5,884 bases of DNA from an uncultured Chloroflexota bacterium (GTDB lineage Bacteria; Chloroflexota; Anaerolineae; Promineifilales; Promineifilaceae). The stretch covers positions 1 through 5,884 of the forward strand of contig CALFEW010000665.1 in the NCBI GenBank assembly GCA_937958365.1, written 5' to 3'. Numbering within the stretch: position 1 is the stretch's first letter; each line of letters starts with the position of its first letter. Made by a program: the position numbers and the translations under genes. This document shows positions 5,788 to 5,884 of this stretch, piece by piece. The notes under the pieces were generated by a model. That model was not told the DNA's origin. It saw only the letters and a list, made by a program, of their open reading frames with translations, and ran no database searches.

Positions 5788-5793
5788 ATTGTA
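5788..5793 (-). promoter_or_regulatory. Possible -10 box of the GH9-MerR operon
   Basis: TACAAT on the minus strand, 40 bases before the hydrolase ATG, matches the TATAAT consensus at five of six positions. I find no good -35 at the expected spacing; the nearest TTG-containing hexamer, TTGTAA, is about 22 bases upstream. An activator-dependent or extended-spacer promoter is possible, and a chance match is equally possible. Confidence 0.3.
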
Positions 5794-5822
5794 GCGATTT
5801 ACCTGAAGTCTGGCCTTACAAC

Positions 5823-5854
5823 AACCTGCCAGGTCTATGAGGATCCGGCAGGTT
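5823..5854. repeat. Imperfect hairpin upstream of the GH9 gene
   Basis: AACCTGCC (5823-5830) pairs with GGCAGGTT (5847-5854). The stem continues inward through one A-C position and four more pairs (one G-T) to a six-base loop, TATGAG. No T tract follows on either strand, so it is not a standard intrinsic terminator. It could be a dispersed intergenic repeat or the end of a gene beyond the right edge. Confidence 0.55.
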
Positions 5855-5884
5855 CAAACGCGACGAGGTCGGGCCAGCCATAAG

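Overview
The window is a compact, roughly 60% GC bacterial segment (estimated by eye) in which every gene I can support lies on the minus strand. Read in the direction of transcription, from high to low coordinates, it holds five genes. The first is a secreted, membrane-anchored family 9 glycoside hydrolase (5748..3142). A tandem-HTH MerR-type regulator follows (3145..2378), whose start codon overlaps the hydrolase stop codon. After a gap of about 240 bp with a cluster of small hairpins, an ABC-2 type exporter operon begins: ATPase (2140..1133), permease (1143..346) and a second permease that runs off the left edge (344..1). I see no tRNA, rRNA, CRISPR array, transposase or phage gene.

The hydrolase has a signal peptide, a carbohydrate-binding-like beta domain, a CelD_N-type Ig-like domain, a GH9 catalytic domain with its DAGD and NE catalytic motifs intact, a Pro/Thr/Ala linker and a C-terminal membrane helix. 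It probably cuts beta-1,4-glucan outside the cell while staying attached to the membrane. The MerR protein has two complete winged-helix segments and no obvious ligand domain. Its gene is probably translated by coupling to the hydrolase. The exporter has the gene order and sequence hallmarks of the poorly characterised COG4586/COG4587/COG3694 type system. Its substrate cannot be read from sequence. Whether the MerR protein controls the hydrolase, the exporter or both is inference only.

The most striking signal is not a gene. The 8-bp palindrome ACGGCCGT occurs 17 times by hand count in 5.9 kb, about once per 350 bp, where chance at this GC content predicts about 0.2. All copies lie inside coding sequence. 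Fourteen are read as Thr-Ala-Val and three as (Tyr/Asp)-Gly-Arg, and every Thr-Ala-Val tripeptide in the five proteins is encoded by this octamer. It behaves like the highly iterated palindrome HIP1 of cyanobacteria, but with a different sequence.

The organism is probably an environmental member of Chloroflexota (Anaerolineae-like). This inference rests on GC content, the gene mix and the hairpin-rich intergenic DNA, and it is not proven. Nothing suggests a mobile island: the octamer runs evenly through all four complete genes, so the segment looks like resident chromosome.
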